Positions 17,982 to 26,140 of a stretch of DNA of 32,489 nt are shown here, piece after piece. The notes below the pieces were generated by a model. That model was not told the origin of the DNA, ran no database searches, and saw only the letters and a program-made list of their open reading frames with translations. Each line of letters starts with the position of its first letter. Position 1 is the stretch's first letter. The stretch comes from Cellulomonas triticagri (lineage in GTDB: Bacteria > Actinomycetota > Actinomycetes > Actinomycetales > Cellulomonadaceae), in the NCBI RefSeq assembly GCF_003696205.1, contig NZ_RFFI01000040.1, positions 1 to 32,489 of the forward strand, in the 5' to 3' direction. The position numbers were made by a program, and so were the translations under genes.

Positions 17982-18700
17982 GGGTGCACCACCGGGGCGT
18001 CGTCCGCGTCGTCGGGGGTCCCGGGCGGGTCGCTGAGCGCGCCCACGACGACCGCGAGGGCAGCCGCCGCGAGCACCGGCACCCCCGCGGGGACGAGCGG
18101 GGTGAGCGCCAGCGCGAGCGCCGCCGCGGCGAGCGCCACCAGCAGCACCCCGCGGCTGCTCAGCCGCGGCCACAGCAGCGCGAGGAACGCCGCGCCCGCG
18201 GCCGCGTCCAGGCCGTAGCGGCGCGGGTCGCCCAGCGCGTCGCCGAGCAGGGCGCCCAGCAGCGTGAACGCGTTCCACAGGAGGAACACCCCGGCGCCGG
18301 TCCACCAGAACCCGGCGCGCGCCGCCGCGCGGGTGGGCTGCGCGGTGGCGACGGCCGTGGACTCGTCGATGGTGAGTTGCGCGGCGAGCAGCGACCGCCA
18401 GCCCCGCGCCCCCAGCAGCGGGGCGACCTGCACCCCGTACAGCCCGTTGCGCGCCCCGAGCAGACCGGCGGTCGCGACGACCGCGCCCACCGCGCCCCCG
18501 GCGCCGATGACGCCGACGGCCGCGAACTGGGACCCGCCGCTGAACATCAGCAGGCTCAGCACCATGGTCTGCGGGACGTCGAGCCCGGCGGCGACGGACA
18601 GCGCGCCGAAGGACACGCCGTACAGGCCGGTCGCGACCGACACGGACACGCCCGTGCGGACGGCGGCGCGCACCGCCGGGTCGGTCGTGGGGGAGGGCAC
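17978..18700 (-). CDS. azlC: AzlC-type branched-chain amino-acid exporter, large subunit
   Basis: A 240-residue membrane protein of the AzlC (LIV-E) family. Characteristic segments are LYGVSFGALSVAAGLDVPQT, LSLLMFSGGSQFAAVGVIGA, LLGARNGLYGVQVAPLLG and LTIDESTAVATAQP. Several more hydrophobic helices follow, and the tail is short, acidic and cytoplasmic. It works with AzlD, encoded directly downstream. GTG at 18700 is supported by a -10 hexamer TACGCT 6 nt upstream and by the family N-terminus; extension toward 19147 would enter the ugp regulatory region. The gene is divergent from the Ugp permease gene, about 313 bp away, and convergent with thyA. Confidence 0.93.
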   Translation of the reverse strand: MPSPTTDPAVRAAVRTGVSVSVATGLYGVSFGALSVAAGLDVPQTMVLSLLMFSGGSQFAAVGVIGAGGAVGAVVATAGLLGARNGLYGVQVAPLLGARGWRSLLAAQLTIDESTAVATAQPTRAAARAGFWWTGAGVFLLWNAFTLLGALLGDALGDPRRYGLDAAAGAAFLALLWPRLSSRGVLLVALAAAALALALTPLVPAGVPVLAAAALAVVVGALSDPPGTPDDADDAPVVHP

Positions 18701-18706
18701 GGGGCG

Positions 18707-18712
18707 AGCGTA
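18707..18712 (-). promoter_or_regulatory. -10 element of leaderless azlC
   Basis: Minus-strand TACGCT is followed by 6 nt and GTG at 18700, with no ribosome-binding site between them. Confidence 0.6.
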
Positions 18713-18815
18713 CGCACCGCCCCGGCGCTCGCGGGCCACCCGTCCACGGGCAGGGCGGCGACGGCCGGACGGGTGACGCGCCCAGGACCGAGGTCCCAGA
18801 CCGGAGCCCTGCCAT

Positions 18816-18881
18816 GACCGGTGCATGACGATCCGCCGACCGGTGCCCGACGGTCCGGTGACCACGAGCCGACGTCGGTGA
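18816..18881. repeat. Six 11-bp phased units beginning GAC
   Basis: Six consecutive 11-mers each begin with GAC: at 18816, 18827, 18838, 18849, 18860 and 18871. Units 1 and 3 share GACCGGTGC; units 2 and 4 share GACG-TCCG spacing. The first 22-bp pair matches the second at 17 of 22 positions. One repeat per DNA turn is the layout used by OmpR/PhoB-type regulators that bind tandem direct repeats. It lies 132 bp before the proposed ugpA start and about 115 bp upstream of azlC. The regulator is not identified. Confidence 0.7.
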
Positions 18882-19013
18882 ACACTTCCCGACGGGCGGC
18901 GGAACGTCGTCGCGGATGGCTCGATCCGGGTGGCAGGCCATCGCAGAGTGGTCAGGGCCGCGACGGAGCGGACCCGAGTCTCCCCGTCCCCTCCCCGAAG
19001 CGGATCCCTCCCC

Positions 19014-19970
19014 GTGTCCACTGCTGACGTCCTCGCCCCGCCGCAGGCGGCCGCGCCCCCCGTGGCGCCGCGCCGTCGCGGGGCGCTCCAGTCGCGCCGC
19101 CGCCGGTCGGCGCTGCTCTGGTTCCTCCTGCTCGCCGGGCCGAACATCGCCCTGCTGCTGGTGTTCGTCTACCGGCCGCTGATCGAGTCGTTCTACCTGT
19201 CCACCCTCCAGTGGAACCTCGGCTCGCCCGTCGCCCGCCAGATCGGCCTCGGCAACTACATCGAGCTGTTCACGTCGCGGAACTTCACGCAGGTCGCCAC
19301 GACCACCGTGGTGTTCACGGTCGCGACGGTCGGCGGCGCGATGCTGCTGGGCCTGGGCCTGGCGGTGCTGCTCAACCAGAAGCTCCGCGGCCGCGGGTTC
19401 GCCCGCACGGTGGCGTTCGCGCCGTACGTGCTGTCCGGCTTCGCGGTCGGCATCCTGTGGCTGTTCATCTTCGACCCGCGCTACGGCCTCATGCGCGAGG
19501 TGCTGAGCTGGGTCGGCGCGTCCTCGCCCCAGTGGTACACCGAGCGCCCCTGGCCGCTGGTCATGGTGATCATCGTCTACCTGTGGAAGAACCTCGGGTA
19601 CGTCGCGCTGATCTACCTGGCCGGTCTGCAGTCCGTCCCGCAGGACCTCAAGGACGCCGCGGCCCTGGACGGCGCCTCGTCGTTCCGGACGCTGCGGTCG
19701 ATCATCCTGCCGCTGCTGACCCCGACGTCGTTCTTCCTGCTGGTCACGATGATGCTGGCCTCGCTGCAGTCCTTCGACATCATCAAGGCCATGACCCAGG
19801 GCGGACCGCTCGGGTCGACCACGACGCTCATGTACTCCGTGTACCAGGAGAGCTTCGTCAACGGCCGCGCCGGGTACGCCTCGGCCGTCGCCACGGTCCT
19901 GTTCCTCGTGCTGCTGGCGGTCACCGCGGTGCAGATGCGGTTCGTCCAGCGGAAGGTCCACTACGCATGA
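19014..19970 (+). CDS. ugpA: Carbohydrate/glycerol-3-phosphate ABC permease, UgpA-like
   Basis: A 318-residue inner-membrane permease of the MalF/UgpA class. After a basic N-terminus come six predicted helices, beginning with ALLWFLLLAGPNIALLLVFV. The ATPase-contacting EAA loop is DAAALDGASSFRTLRSIILP, which keeps the distal glycine-containing pattern. The substrate is inferred from the UgpB- and UgpQ-like genes in the same operon. GTG at 19014 is the best start by homology; only a weak GAAGCGGA precedes it, and GTGs at 18930 and 18948 are in frame. The stop overlaps the next permease's ATG by 4 bp. No ATP-binding subunit is encoded in the window. Confidence 0.88.
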   Translation: MSTADVLAPPQAAAPPVAPRRRGALQSRRRRSALLWFLLLAGPNIALLLVFVYRPLIESFYLSTLQWNLGSPVARQIGLGNYIELFTSRNFTQVATTTVVFTVATVGGAMLLGLGLAVLLNQKLRGRGFARTVAFAPYVLSGFAVGILWLFIFDPRYGLMREVLSWVGASSPQWYTERPWPLVMVIIVYLWKNLGYVALIYLAGLQSVPQDLKDAAALDGASSFRTLRSIILPLLTPTSFFLLVTMMLASLQSFDIIKAMTQGGPLGSTTTLMYSVYQESFVNGRAGYASAVATVLFLVLLAVTAVQMRFVQRKVHYA

Positions 19971-20893
19971 GCGTCCTGACCCCGAAGCGGCCGGCTGCCG
20001 CCACGAGCACCCCGCCCACCGCCCCGACCCGCGGCGACGTCCGGCCCACGGCCGCGTCCTCCCGCCCGGGCCGGCGCCAGCGCCCGCACGTCGTCAGCTA
20101 CCTGACGATGATCCTCGCGACGATCGTCATCGGCGCTCCGCTGGTGTGGATGTTCCTCGCCAGCCTCAAGGACCAGAGCGAGCTGTACCAGTTCCCGGTG
20201 CAGTGGCTGCCGGGCTCGCCCGACCTGGACAACTACGCCCAGGCCGCGAGCACGGTCCCGCTGGGACGCCTGCTCATGAACAGCATCGGCCTGACCGTGG
20301 TCGGCGCCGGGCTGAAGGTGGCCCTCGGCCTCACCTGCGCGTACGCGCTGGTGTTCCTGCAGTTCCCGTTCAAGAGGTTCGTGTTCGGGCTGGTCATCGC
20401 GACGCTGATGATCCCGCCGCAGGTCACGATCATCCCGAACTACACCCTGGTCGCCGACCTCGGCTGGCTCAACACCTACCAGGGCATCCTCGTGCCCGGT
20501 CTGGCCAGCGCCTTCGGGACCTTCCTGTTCCGCCAGCACTTCCTCACCCTGCCGGGCTCCATCCTCGAGGCCGCGGAGCTGGACGGCGCCGGGCACTGGC
20601 GCAAGCTGTGGCGGTTCGTGGTGCCGATGAGCACGCCGACCATCGCGGCGGTCACCCTGGTGTCCGTCGTCACCGAGTGGAACGACTACCTCTGGCCGTT
20701 CCTCGTGATCGACCGCGCCGACAAGATGACGCTGCCGATCGGCCTGACCCTGCTGCAGAACATCGACGGCCTGACCAACTGGGGCGTGCTGCTCGCCGCC
20801 ACCGTCGTCGTGACGCTGCCGATCCTCGTGGTCTTCCTGGTCCTGCAGCGCCGGCTCGTCGCCGGCCTCACCGCGGGCGCCGTCACGGGCTGA
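19967..20893 (+). CDS. ugpE: Carbohydrate/glycerol-3-phosphate ABC permease, UgpE-like
   Basis: A 308-residue permease of the MalG/UgpE class, partner of the preceding protein. A Pro/Ala-rich tail of about 40 residues precedes six membrane helices, the first being YLTMILATIVIGAPLVWMFL. FKRFVFGLVIATLMIPPQVT and FRQHFLTLPGSILEAAELDG follow. The EAA loop is EAAELDGAGHWRKLWRFVVP, and WNDYLWPFLV is typical of MalG proteins. ATG at 19967 overlaps the ugpA stop (ATGA), indicating coupled translation. The substrate is inferred from the operon, not from the permease. Confidence 0.9.
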   Translation: MSVLTPKRPAAATSTPPTAPTRGDVRPTAASSRPGRRQRPHVVSYLTMILATIVIGAPLVWMFLASLKDQSELYQFPVQWLPGSPDLDNYAQAASTVPLGRLLMNSIGLTVVGAGLKVALGLTCAYALVFLQFPFKRFVFGLVIATLMIPPQVTIIPNYTLVADLGWLNTYQGILVPGLASAFGTFLFRQHFLTLPGSILEAAELDGAGHWRKLWRFVVPMSTPTIAAVTLVSVVTEWNDYLWPFLVIDRADKMTLPIGLTLLQNIDGLTNWGVLLAATVVVTLPILVVFLVLQRRLVAGLTAGAVTG

Positions 20894-20931
20894 GCAGCCC
20901 CGGCGGCACCCGCCACCCCACCCCCAGACGT

Positions 20932-21001
20932 GACCGGTCCTGCCGGTCGCCCCGACGGTCGTGCCCTCGCACGCCGTCAGCCGAGCACCGCACCGCGGTG
21001 C
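20932..21001 (+). promoter_or_regulatory. Hairpin and palindrome between ugpE and ugpB
   Basis: gaccgg (20932-20937) pairs with ccggtc (20943-20948) around a 5-nt loop. A perfect 12-bp palindrome, gcaccgcggtgc, lies at 20990-21001, ending 10 nt before the ugpB ribosome-binding site. They may adjust expression of the binding protein relative to the permeases. No clear internal promoter was found. Confidence 0.4.
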
Positions 21002-21025
21002 ACGACCCCCCGAAGGAGCACACCC

Positions 21026-22387
21026 GTGTCCCACCCCCGCAAGCACCGTCGCGCGACCGCCGCTCTGGCCGCGACGATCGCCGGCACGACCCTCGCCCTC
21101 ACCGCGTGCGGCGGCCCGAGCGTCGGTGCCGAGACCTCGGGCGAGGCCACGACCGAGACGACCGACTGGTCGCAGGTCGAGCCCGCCTCCGAGATCACCT
21201 GGTGGAGCAACCACCCCGGCCAGTCCCAGGCCGTGGAGGAGGAGCTCATCGCCGCGTTCGAGGCCGAGAACCCCGACATCACGGTGAACCTGGTCACCGC
21301 CGGCGCGAACTACGACGAGGTCGCCCAGCGCTTCCAGGCGTCGTCGCAGACCGACGAGACGCCGGACCTGGTCATCGCGTCCGACGTGTGGTGGTTCCGC
21401 TACCACCTGAACGACCAGATCATGCCGCTGGACGACGTCTTCGAGGCGATCGACGCCGACGCGGACGACCTGCAGCCCGGCCTGTACGGCGACTACGAGT
21501 ACGACGGCCAGCACTGGGCCGCGCCGTACGCGCGCTCGACGCCGCTGTTCTACTACAACAAGGACATGTGGGCGGCCGCGGGCCTGCCCGACGAGGGCCC
21601 CGAGACCTGGGAGCAGCTCCAGGAGTGGAGCGCCTCCCTCGAGGCGCAGGTCCCCGCCGAGGGCTCGCCCTTCGGCCTGTCGCTCGGCACCTCCTGGTCC
21701 GCCTGGTGGTTCGAGAACATGATCTGGGGCCAGGGCGGCCAGTACTCCGACGAGTTCGACGTCACGCTCGACTCCGAGGAGGCGCTCGCCGGCGGCGAGT
21801 TCCTGCGCGGCCTGTTCCACGGTGACGACGCCATCGCGACCGTCTCCGCGGACGACTCCATGGCGGACTTCGCGTCCGGCCTGATCGCCTCGACGATCGG
21901 CTCGACCGGCTCGCTCAAGGGCGCGCTCGACGCGGCGCAGTTCGAGGTCGGCACGGCGTACCTGCCCGACGGCCCGCAGGGCGGTGGCACGCCGACCGGC
22001 GGCACCGGCCTGGCCATCTCCTCCTCCAGCACCCCGGAGGAGCAGCTCGCCGCCGCGATGTTCCTGAACTTCCTCACGAACACCGAGAACACCGCGACCT
22101 TCTCGCAGGCCACGGGCTACATGCCGGTCCGCACCTCGGCCGTCGAGTCCGACACCATGAAGGCCGTCTACGAGTCGGCCCCGCAGTTCCGCACCGCGGT
22201 GGACCAGCTCGCCGACAAGGCCCGCGCGCAGGACTACATCCGCGTGTTCGTCCCGGGCGCCGACGCGCTGCTCACCGACGCGATCGAGCAGATCGTCCTC
22301 GAGGACACCGACCCGGCCGCCGCGTTCGAGTCGATCACCCCGCAGATCGAGACGGCGTACCGCGAGAACGTCGAGCCGTACCTGTGA
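21026..22387 (+). CDS. ugpB: Extracellular solute-binding lipoprotein, UgpB-like
   Basis: A 453-residue periplasmic-type binding protein anchored as a lipoprotein. The signal peptide has a basic start (HPRKHRR), a hydrophobic core and the lipobox LTAC with Cys28. A Thr/Glu-rich linker leads to the family-1 binding fold, with EITWWSNHPGQSQAVEEELI, FEAENPDITVNLV, APYARSTPLFYYNKDMWAAA and TGGTGLAISS. The start and the WW-rich pocket residues recall UgpB-like proteins, and the phosphodiesterase gene downstream supports glycerophosphodiesters or glycerol-3-phosphate. Another sugar-like ligand remains possible. GTG at 21026 has GAAGGAG at 21012-21018. Its stop overlaps the next gene's GTG by 4 bp. 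Confidence 0.87.
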   Translation: MSHPRKHRRATAALAATIAGTTLALTACGGPSVGAETSGEATTETTDWSQVEPASEITWWSNHPGQSQAVEEELIAAFEAENPDITVNLVTAGANYDEVAQRFQASSQTDETPDLVIASDVWWFRYHLNDQIMPLDDVFEAIDADADDLQPGLYGDYEYDGQHWAAPYARSTPLFYYNKDMWAAAGLPDEGPETWEQLQEWSASLEAQVPAEGSPFGLSLGTSWSAWWFENMIWGQGGQYSDEFDVTLDSEEALAGGEFLRGLFHGDDAIATVSADDSMADFASGLIASTIGSTGSLKGALDAAQFEVGTAYLPDGPQGGGTPTGGTGLAISSSSTPEEQLAAAMFLNFLTNTENTATFSQATGYMPVRTSAVESDTMKAVYESAPQFRTAVDQLADKARAQDYIRVFVPGADALLTDAIEQIVLEDTDPAAAFESITPQIETAYRENVEPYL

Positions 22388-23232
22388 CCGACGCGGTCCT
22401 GACCGGAGCCGGGGTCGCCCAGTCGGGCGGCCCCGGCTCCGGGGCGCTCGCCCCCCGGGTGGTGGCGCACCGCGGCAACTCCGCGGTCGCCCCGCAGAAC
22501 ACCCTCGCGGCCTTCGAGGCCGCGTGGCGCGCGGGGGCGCACAGCATCGAGATCGACATCCAGCCGACCGCCGACGGCGGGGTGGTGGTCATCCACGACG
22601 ACACCGTGGACGCGACGACCGACGGCCAGGGCGTCGTCACCGAGATGACCACGGACGCCCTGCGGGCGCTCGACGCGGGCTCGTGGTTCGCCGCCGCCTA
22701 CGCCGGGCAGCGCGTGCCGACGTTCGACGAGGTGCTGGAGCTGCTGGTGCGGCGCCCCGGTATCGACCTGCTGCTCGAGCTCAAGGGCCCGTGGACCACC
22801 GAGCAGGTGCGCCCCGTCGCCGCGGCGATCCGTGCGGCGGGCCTCGCCGACCGGGTGGTCGGGCAGTCGTTCTGGCCGGAGTCCGTGCGGGCGCTGGCCG
22901 AGGCGGACCCGGACCTGCGCCGCGGGCTGCTGGTCTTCCGCGTCGGGCACGGCGAGGACGGAACCGAGTCCTCCGAGGACGCGACCTACCCCGACGTCGA
23001 CGCCCTGCTGGCCGTCGCCGCCGACCTCGGCGTCATGACCGTCAACCCGTACGGGCCGCTGCTGGTGCAGCACCCGGGGCTGGTGGACCGGGTGCACGCC
23101 GCCGGTCTCGAGGTCCAGGTGTGGACGCTGAACGAGCCGGAGCACTGGGCCGCCGCGGTGGCCCTGGGCGTGGACGCGGTCATCACCGACCGCCCCGACC
23201 GGCTGACGGGGTGGCTGCAGGCCGTCTCCTGA
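22384..23232 (+). CDS. ugpQ: Glycerophosphodiester phosphodiesterase, UgpQ-like
   Basis: GDPD enzymes hydrolyse glycerophosphodiesters to glycerol-3-phosphate and an alcohol. The 282-residue product has the metal and catalytic motifs VVAHRGN (His29, Arg30), PQNTLAAFE in place of the usual PENT, SIEIDIQPTADG (Glu56, Asp58) and VVIHDD (His71). LLLELKG and VQVWTLNE also fit, as does the ending DAVITDRPDRL. No signal peptide is seen, so it acts in the cytoplasm on imported diesters, as UgpQ does. GTG at 22384 overlaps the ugpB stop. The first 25 residues are not conserved and are encoded by an 18-bp hairpin, so GTG 22459 is an alternative start. Confidence 0.92.
   Translation: MTDAVLTGAGVAQSGGPGSGALAPRVVAHRGNSAVAPQNTLAAFEAAWRAGAHSIEIDIQPTADGGVVVIHDDTVDATTDGQGVVTEMTTDALRALDAGSWFAAAYAGQRVPTFDEVLELLVRRPGIDLLLELKGPWTTEQVRPVAAAIRAAGLADRVVGQSFWPESVRALAEADPDLRRGLLVFRVGHGEDGTESSEDATYPDVDALLAVAADLGVMTVNPYGPLLVQHPGLVDRVHAAGLEVQVWTLNEPEHWAAAVALGVDAVITDRPDRLTGWLQAVS
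22403..22442 (+). promoter_or_regulatory. 18-bp hairpin across the 5' end of ugpQ
   Basis: ccggagccggggtcgccc (22403-22420) pairs with gggcggccccggctccgg (22425-22442), with one G-T wobble, around an AGTC loop. It begins 16 nt after the ugpB stop. It could stabilise or terminate the ugpB transcript and lower expression of the phosphodiesterase. Confidence 0.75.
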
Positions 23233-23248
23233 GCAGCCCGCCCCGCGC

Positions 23249-23284
23249 GCCGGGGCCGGTGGGTGCCGCCCCACCGGGCCCGGC
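23249..23284 (+). terminator. Hairpin terminator after the ugp cluster
   Basis: Arms 23249-23263 and 23270-23284 pair at 14 of 15 positions (one G-G mismatch at 23255/23278) around a 6-nt loop. It starts 17 nt after the ugpQ stop and has no T tract. The rest of the 138-bp gap to dapA holds the dapA -10 and no other recognised feature. Confidence 0.7.
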
Positions 23285-23358
23285 GTCGCCGTGCCCGCGG
23301 TGCCGGCGCCGGGCGTCCACGCCGGTGGCGCCGTGCGCGGCGGCCGGGACCGGGGCGG

Positions 23359-23364
23359 TACCGT
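23359..23364 (+). promoter_or_regulatory. -10 element of leaderless dapA
   Basis: TACCGT is followed by 6 nt and ATG at 23371. No ribosome-binding site lies between them. Confidence 0.6.
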
Positions 23365-23370
23365 GGGCAC

Positions 23371-24285
23371 ATGCTCCCCGCCACCCCGTCGCGTCCGTTC
23401 GGCGCGGTGCTGACCGCCATGGTCACGCCCATGACCCCCGACGGGGCGGTCGACCTCGACGCCGCCGTGCGGCTCGCGTCGCACCTGGTGGACCACGGGC
23501 ACGACGGACTCGTGCTCAACGGCACGACGGGCGAGGCGCCCACGACGCACGCCCCCGAGAAGGCCGAGCTCGTGCGCGCCGTGGTCGAGGCCGTGGGGGA
23601 GCGCGCGACCGTCGTCGCCGGGGCCGGCTCCAACGACACCGTGCACGCCGTGCGGATGGCCGAGCAGGCCGCCGAGGCGGGCGCCGACGGGCTGCTCGTC
23701 GTCAGCCCCTACTACTCGCGGCCCTCGCAGGACGGCCTGGTCGCGCACGTGACCGCCGTCGCCGACGCGACGCCGCTGCCCGTCATGCTCTACGACGTCC
23801 CGGGCCGCACCGGCGTCCGGTTCGCCCAGCCCACGCTCGACGTGCTCGCCGCGCACGAGCGGGTCGTGGCGATGAAGGACGCCACCGGTGACGTGTACAC
23901 CGCCGCGAAGGCGGCCGCCCGCACCGGGCTCGCCTGGTACAGCGGCGACGACTCGCTGTACCTGCCCTTCCTCTCGCACGGCGCCGCGGGCGTCGTGAGC
24001 GTCGTCGGCCACGTGGCCGGCCCGCAGCTCGCCGCGCTCACCGCGGCCCACGACGCGGGCGACCACGCCCGCGCCCTGCAGATCTTCCTGTCGATCGCAC
24101 CGGCGATCGACGCGTTGAACGGGCAGGGGTTCCAGGCGGTCGCGGCCAAGGCCGCCGTCTGGTCCCTCGGCCTGATCCCGTCCCGCCACCTGCGGCTGCC
24201 GAACGTGGCCGCCTCGGACGCGGACGTCGAGGCGGTGCGCGCCGGCCTGGAGGCCGCCGGCATCGCCCACGTCCTCGTCGACTAG
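23371..24285 (+). CDS. dapA: 4-hydroxy-tetrahydrodipicolinate synthase
   Basis: DapA condenses pyruvate with aspartate semialdehyde, the first step committed to lysine and diaminopimelate. The 304-residue TIM barrel has AVLTAMVTPMTPDG, NGTTGEAPT, SPYYSRPSQDGLVAH, YDVPGRTG with catalytic Tyr141, and VAMKDATGD with the Schiff-base Lys169. The length is normal. ATG at 23371 is chosen over in-frame extension to 23263, which would translate the ugp terminator. The -10 hexamer directly upstream supports a leaderless start. rnj follows 12 bp downstream; the dapA-rnj pair is conserved in actinobacteria. Confidence 0.97.
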   Translation: MLPATPSRPFGAVLTAMVTPMTPDGAVDLDAAVRLASHLVDHGHDGLVLNGTTGEAPTTHAPEKAELVRAVVEAVGERATVVAGAGSNDTVHAVRMAEQAAEAGADGLLVVSPYYSRPSQDGLVAHVTAVADATPLPVMLYDVPGRTGVRFAQPTLDVLAAHERVVAMKDATGDVYTAAKAAARTGLAWYSGDDSLYLPFLSHGAAGVVSVVGHVAGPQLAALTAAHDAGDHARALQIFLSIAPAIDALNGQGFQAVAAKAAVWSLGLIPSRHLRLPNVAASDADVEAVRAGLEAAGIAHVLVD

Positions 24286-24297
24286 ACCAGGAGAAGC

Positions 24298-25983
24298 ATG
24301 TCCCACCCGCACCCCGAGCTGTCCCTGCCGCCCGCCCTGCCCGACGGCGCCCTGCGCGTCGTCGCCCTCGGCGGCCTCGGCGAGGTCGGCCGGAACATGG
24401 CCGTCCTCGAGTACGGCGGCCGCCTGCTCATCATCGACTGCGGCGTCCTGTTCCCCGAGGACCACCAGCCCGGCGTCGACCTGATCCTGCCGGACTTCGA
24501 GTACATCGCCGACCGCATGGACGACGTCGACGGCATCGTGCTCACCCACGGGCACGAGGACCACATCGGCGCCGTGCCGTACCTGCTGCGCCTGCGCTCC
24601 GACATCCCGCTGATCGGCTCGCAGCTCACGCTCGCGTTCGTCGAGGCGAAGCTCAAGGAGCACCGCATCACGCCGCTGACGCACGCCGTCAAGGAGGGCG
24701 ACGTCGAGCAGATCGGCGCGTTCTCCTGCGAGTTCGTCGCCGTGAACCACTCGATCCCGGACGCCCTCGCGGTGGCCGTGACCACCGGAGCGGGCACCGT
24801 GCTGCACACCGGCGACTTCAAGATGGACCAGCTGCCGCTCGACGGCCGCATCACCGACCTGCGCGCGTTCGCGCGGCTCGGCGAGCGGGGCGTCGACCTG
24901 TTCATGGTCGACTCCACCAACGCCGAGGTCCCGGGCTTCGTGACCCCCGAGCGCGAGATCGGCCCCGTGCTGGACTCCGTGTTCGCGACGTCCGCCCGCA
25001 AGATCGTCGTCGCGTCGTTCTCCTCGCACGTGCACCGCGTGCAGCAGGTGCTCGACGCCGCCGCCGCGCACGACCGCAAGGTCGCGCTGGTCGGCCGCTC
25101 GATGATCCGGAACATGGGCATCGCCGCCGAGCTCGGCTACCTGCGGGTCCCGGACGGCGTGCTCGTGGACCAGAAGCGCATGGGCGACCTGCGCGACGAC
25201 GAGCTCGTGCTCATGTGCACCGGCTCCCAGGGCGAGCCCATGGCCGCGCTGTCCCGGATCGCCAACGGCGACCACAAGGTCCAGGTCGGCATCGGCGACA
25301 CCGTCATCCTCGCGTCGTCGCTGATCCCGGGCAACGAGAACTCGGTCTACCGGGTCATCAACGGCCTGACCCGCCTCGGCGCGCGCGTCGTGCACGGCGG
25401 CAACGCCAAGGTGCACGTCTCCGGCCACGCCAGCGCGGGCGAGCTGCTGTACTGCTACAACATCCTCAAGCCGCGCAACGTCATGCCCGTGCACGGCGAG
25501 GTCCGGCACCTGGTCGCCAACGGCGCCCTCGCGGTGAAGTCCGGCGTCCCGGCCGACCGCGTGGTGCTGGCCGAGGACGGCGTGGTCGTGGACCTGGTCG
25601 ACGGCAAGGCGTCCGTCGTCGGCGCCGTGCCGTGCGGCTACGTCTTCGTGGACGGGTCCAGCGTCGGCGGCATCACCGAGGCCGACCTCAAGGACCGCCG
25701 CATCCTCGGCGACGAGGGCTTCATCTCGATCTTCGCCGTCATCAGCAGCACCGACGGCAAGGTCCTCGGCACCCCGCAGATCCAGGCGCGCGGCGTCGCG
25801 GAGGACGACAAGGTCTTCGAGGCGATCCTCCCCGACGTCGTCTCGGCGCTGGAGGAGGCCTCGCGCGGCGGGGCCGTCGACCCGCACCAGCTGCAGCAGG
25901 TCGTGCGCCGCGTCGTCGGCCGCTGGGCGTCCAACCGCCTGCGCCGTCGCCCGATGATCATCCCGGTGGTCGTCGAGGCCTGA
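24298..25983 (+). CDS. rnj: Ribonuclease J
   Basis: RNase J is a metallo-beta-lactamase/beta-CASP ribonuclease with endo- and 5'-3' exonuclease activity in mRNA decay and rRNA maturation. The 561-residue protein has [14 protein letters not shown] at the start and the zinc motif HGHEDHIG (His84, His86, Asp88, His89). [21 protein letters not shown] and [10 protein letters not shown] follow. The beta-CASP motifs are [27 protein letters not shown] and [13 protein letters not shown] at 24298 has AGGAG at 24289-24293, unlike most starts in this region, in line with its place as second gene after dapA. A 17-bp hairpin follows. Confidence 0.97.
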   Translation: MSHPHPELSLPPALPDGALRVVALGGLGEVGRNMAVLEYGGRLLIIDCGVLFPEDHQPGVDLILPDFEYIADRMDDVDGIVLTHGHEDHIGAVPYLLRLRSDIPLIGSQLTLAFVEAKLKEHRITPLTHAVKEGDVEQIGAFSCEFVAVNHSIPDALAVAVTTGAGTVLHTGDFKMDQLPLDGRITDLRAFARLGERGVDLFMVDSTNAEVPGFVTPEREIGPVLDSVFATSARKIVVASFSSHVHRVQQVLDAAAAHDRKVALVGRSMIRNMGIAAELGYLRVPDGVLVDQKRMGDLRDDELVLMCTGSQGEPMAALSRIANGDHKVQVGIGDTVILASSLIPGNENSVYRVINGLTRLGARVVHGGNAKVHVSGHASAGELLYCYNILKPRNVMPVHGEVRHLVANGALAVKSGVPADRVVLAEDGVVVDLVDGKASVVGAVPCGYVFVDGSSVGGITEADLKDRRILGDEGFISIFAVISSTDGKVLGTPQIQARGVAEDDKVFEAILPDVVSALEEASRGGAVDPHQLQQVVRRVVGRWASNRLRRRPMIIPVVVEA

Positions 25984-26013
25984 CGGCCCGCAGCCACGGC
26001 ACGGCACGGCCAC

Positions 26014-26051
26014 CCGGGGCCCGCCGGTCCGCACGGACCGGCGGGCCCCGG
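26014..26051 (+). terminator. Strong hairpin terminator after rnj
   Basis: A perfect 17-bp stem, ccggggcccgccggtcc (26014-26030) with ggaccggcgggccccgg (26035-26051), encloses a GCAC loop 30 nt after the rnj stop. There is no T tract. The apex equals that of the terminator at 9733-9766. Confidence 0.85.
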
Positions 26052-26127
26052 CGTCTGTGCGGGGGCTGTGGTGCTCGCGACACGCGTCCGTGCGGCGCGG
26101 GTCCGCGACCGGCGGTGCGGTGACGGC

Positions 26128-26133
26128 TACCGT
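26128..26133 (+). promoter_or_regulatory. -10 element upstream of ftsK
   Basis: TACCGT lies 7 nt before ATG at 26141. The spacer gaggacc contains a short GAGG, but it sits too close to the ATG to be a normal ribosome-binding site, so a leaderless mRNA is favoured. Confidence 0.55.
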
Positions 26134-26140
26134 GAGGACC

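Larger units (their letters stand above)
18701..19013. other. Divergent control region between azlC and the ugp cluster
   Basis: A 313-bp gap without a convincing gene. It holds the azlC -10 hexamer (18712-18707, minus strand) and an 11-bp phased array (18816-18881). A GGTGAAC heptamer at 18877-18883, the reverse complement of the GTTCACC Pho-box core, overlaps the end of the array. Short inverted repeats occur near 18913-18928. No clear -10/-35 pair for the ugp genes was found. Confidence 0.6.

Noticed and set aside
18877..18883. Canonical Pho box in front of ugp
   Set aside because: Only one GTTCACC core is present and it is out of phase with the 11-bp units, so the classical consensus is not met; kept only as a hypothesis for the array.
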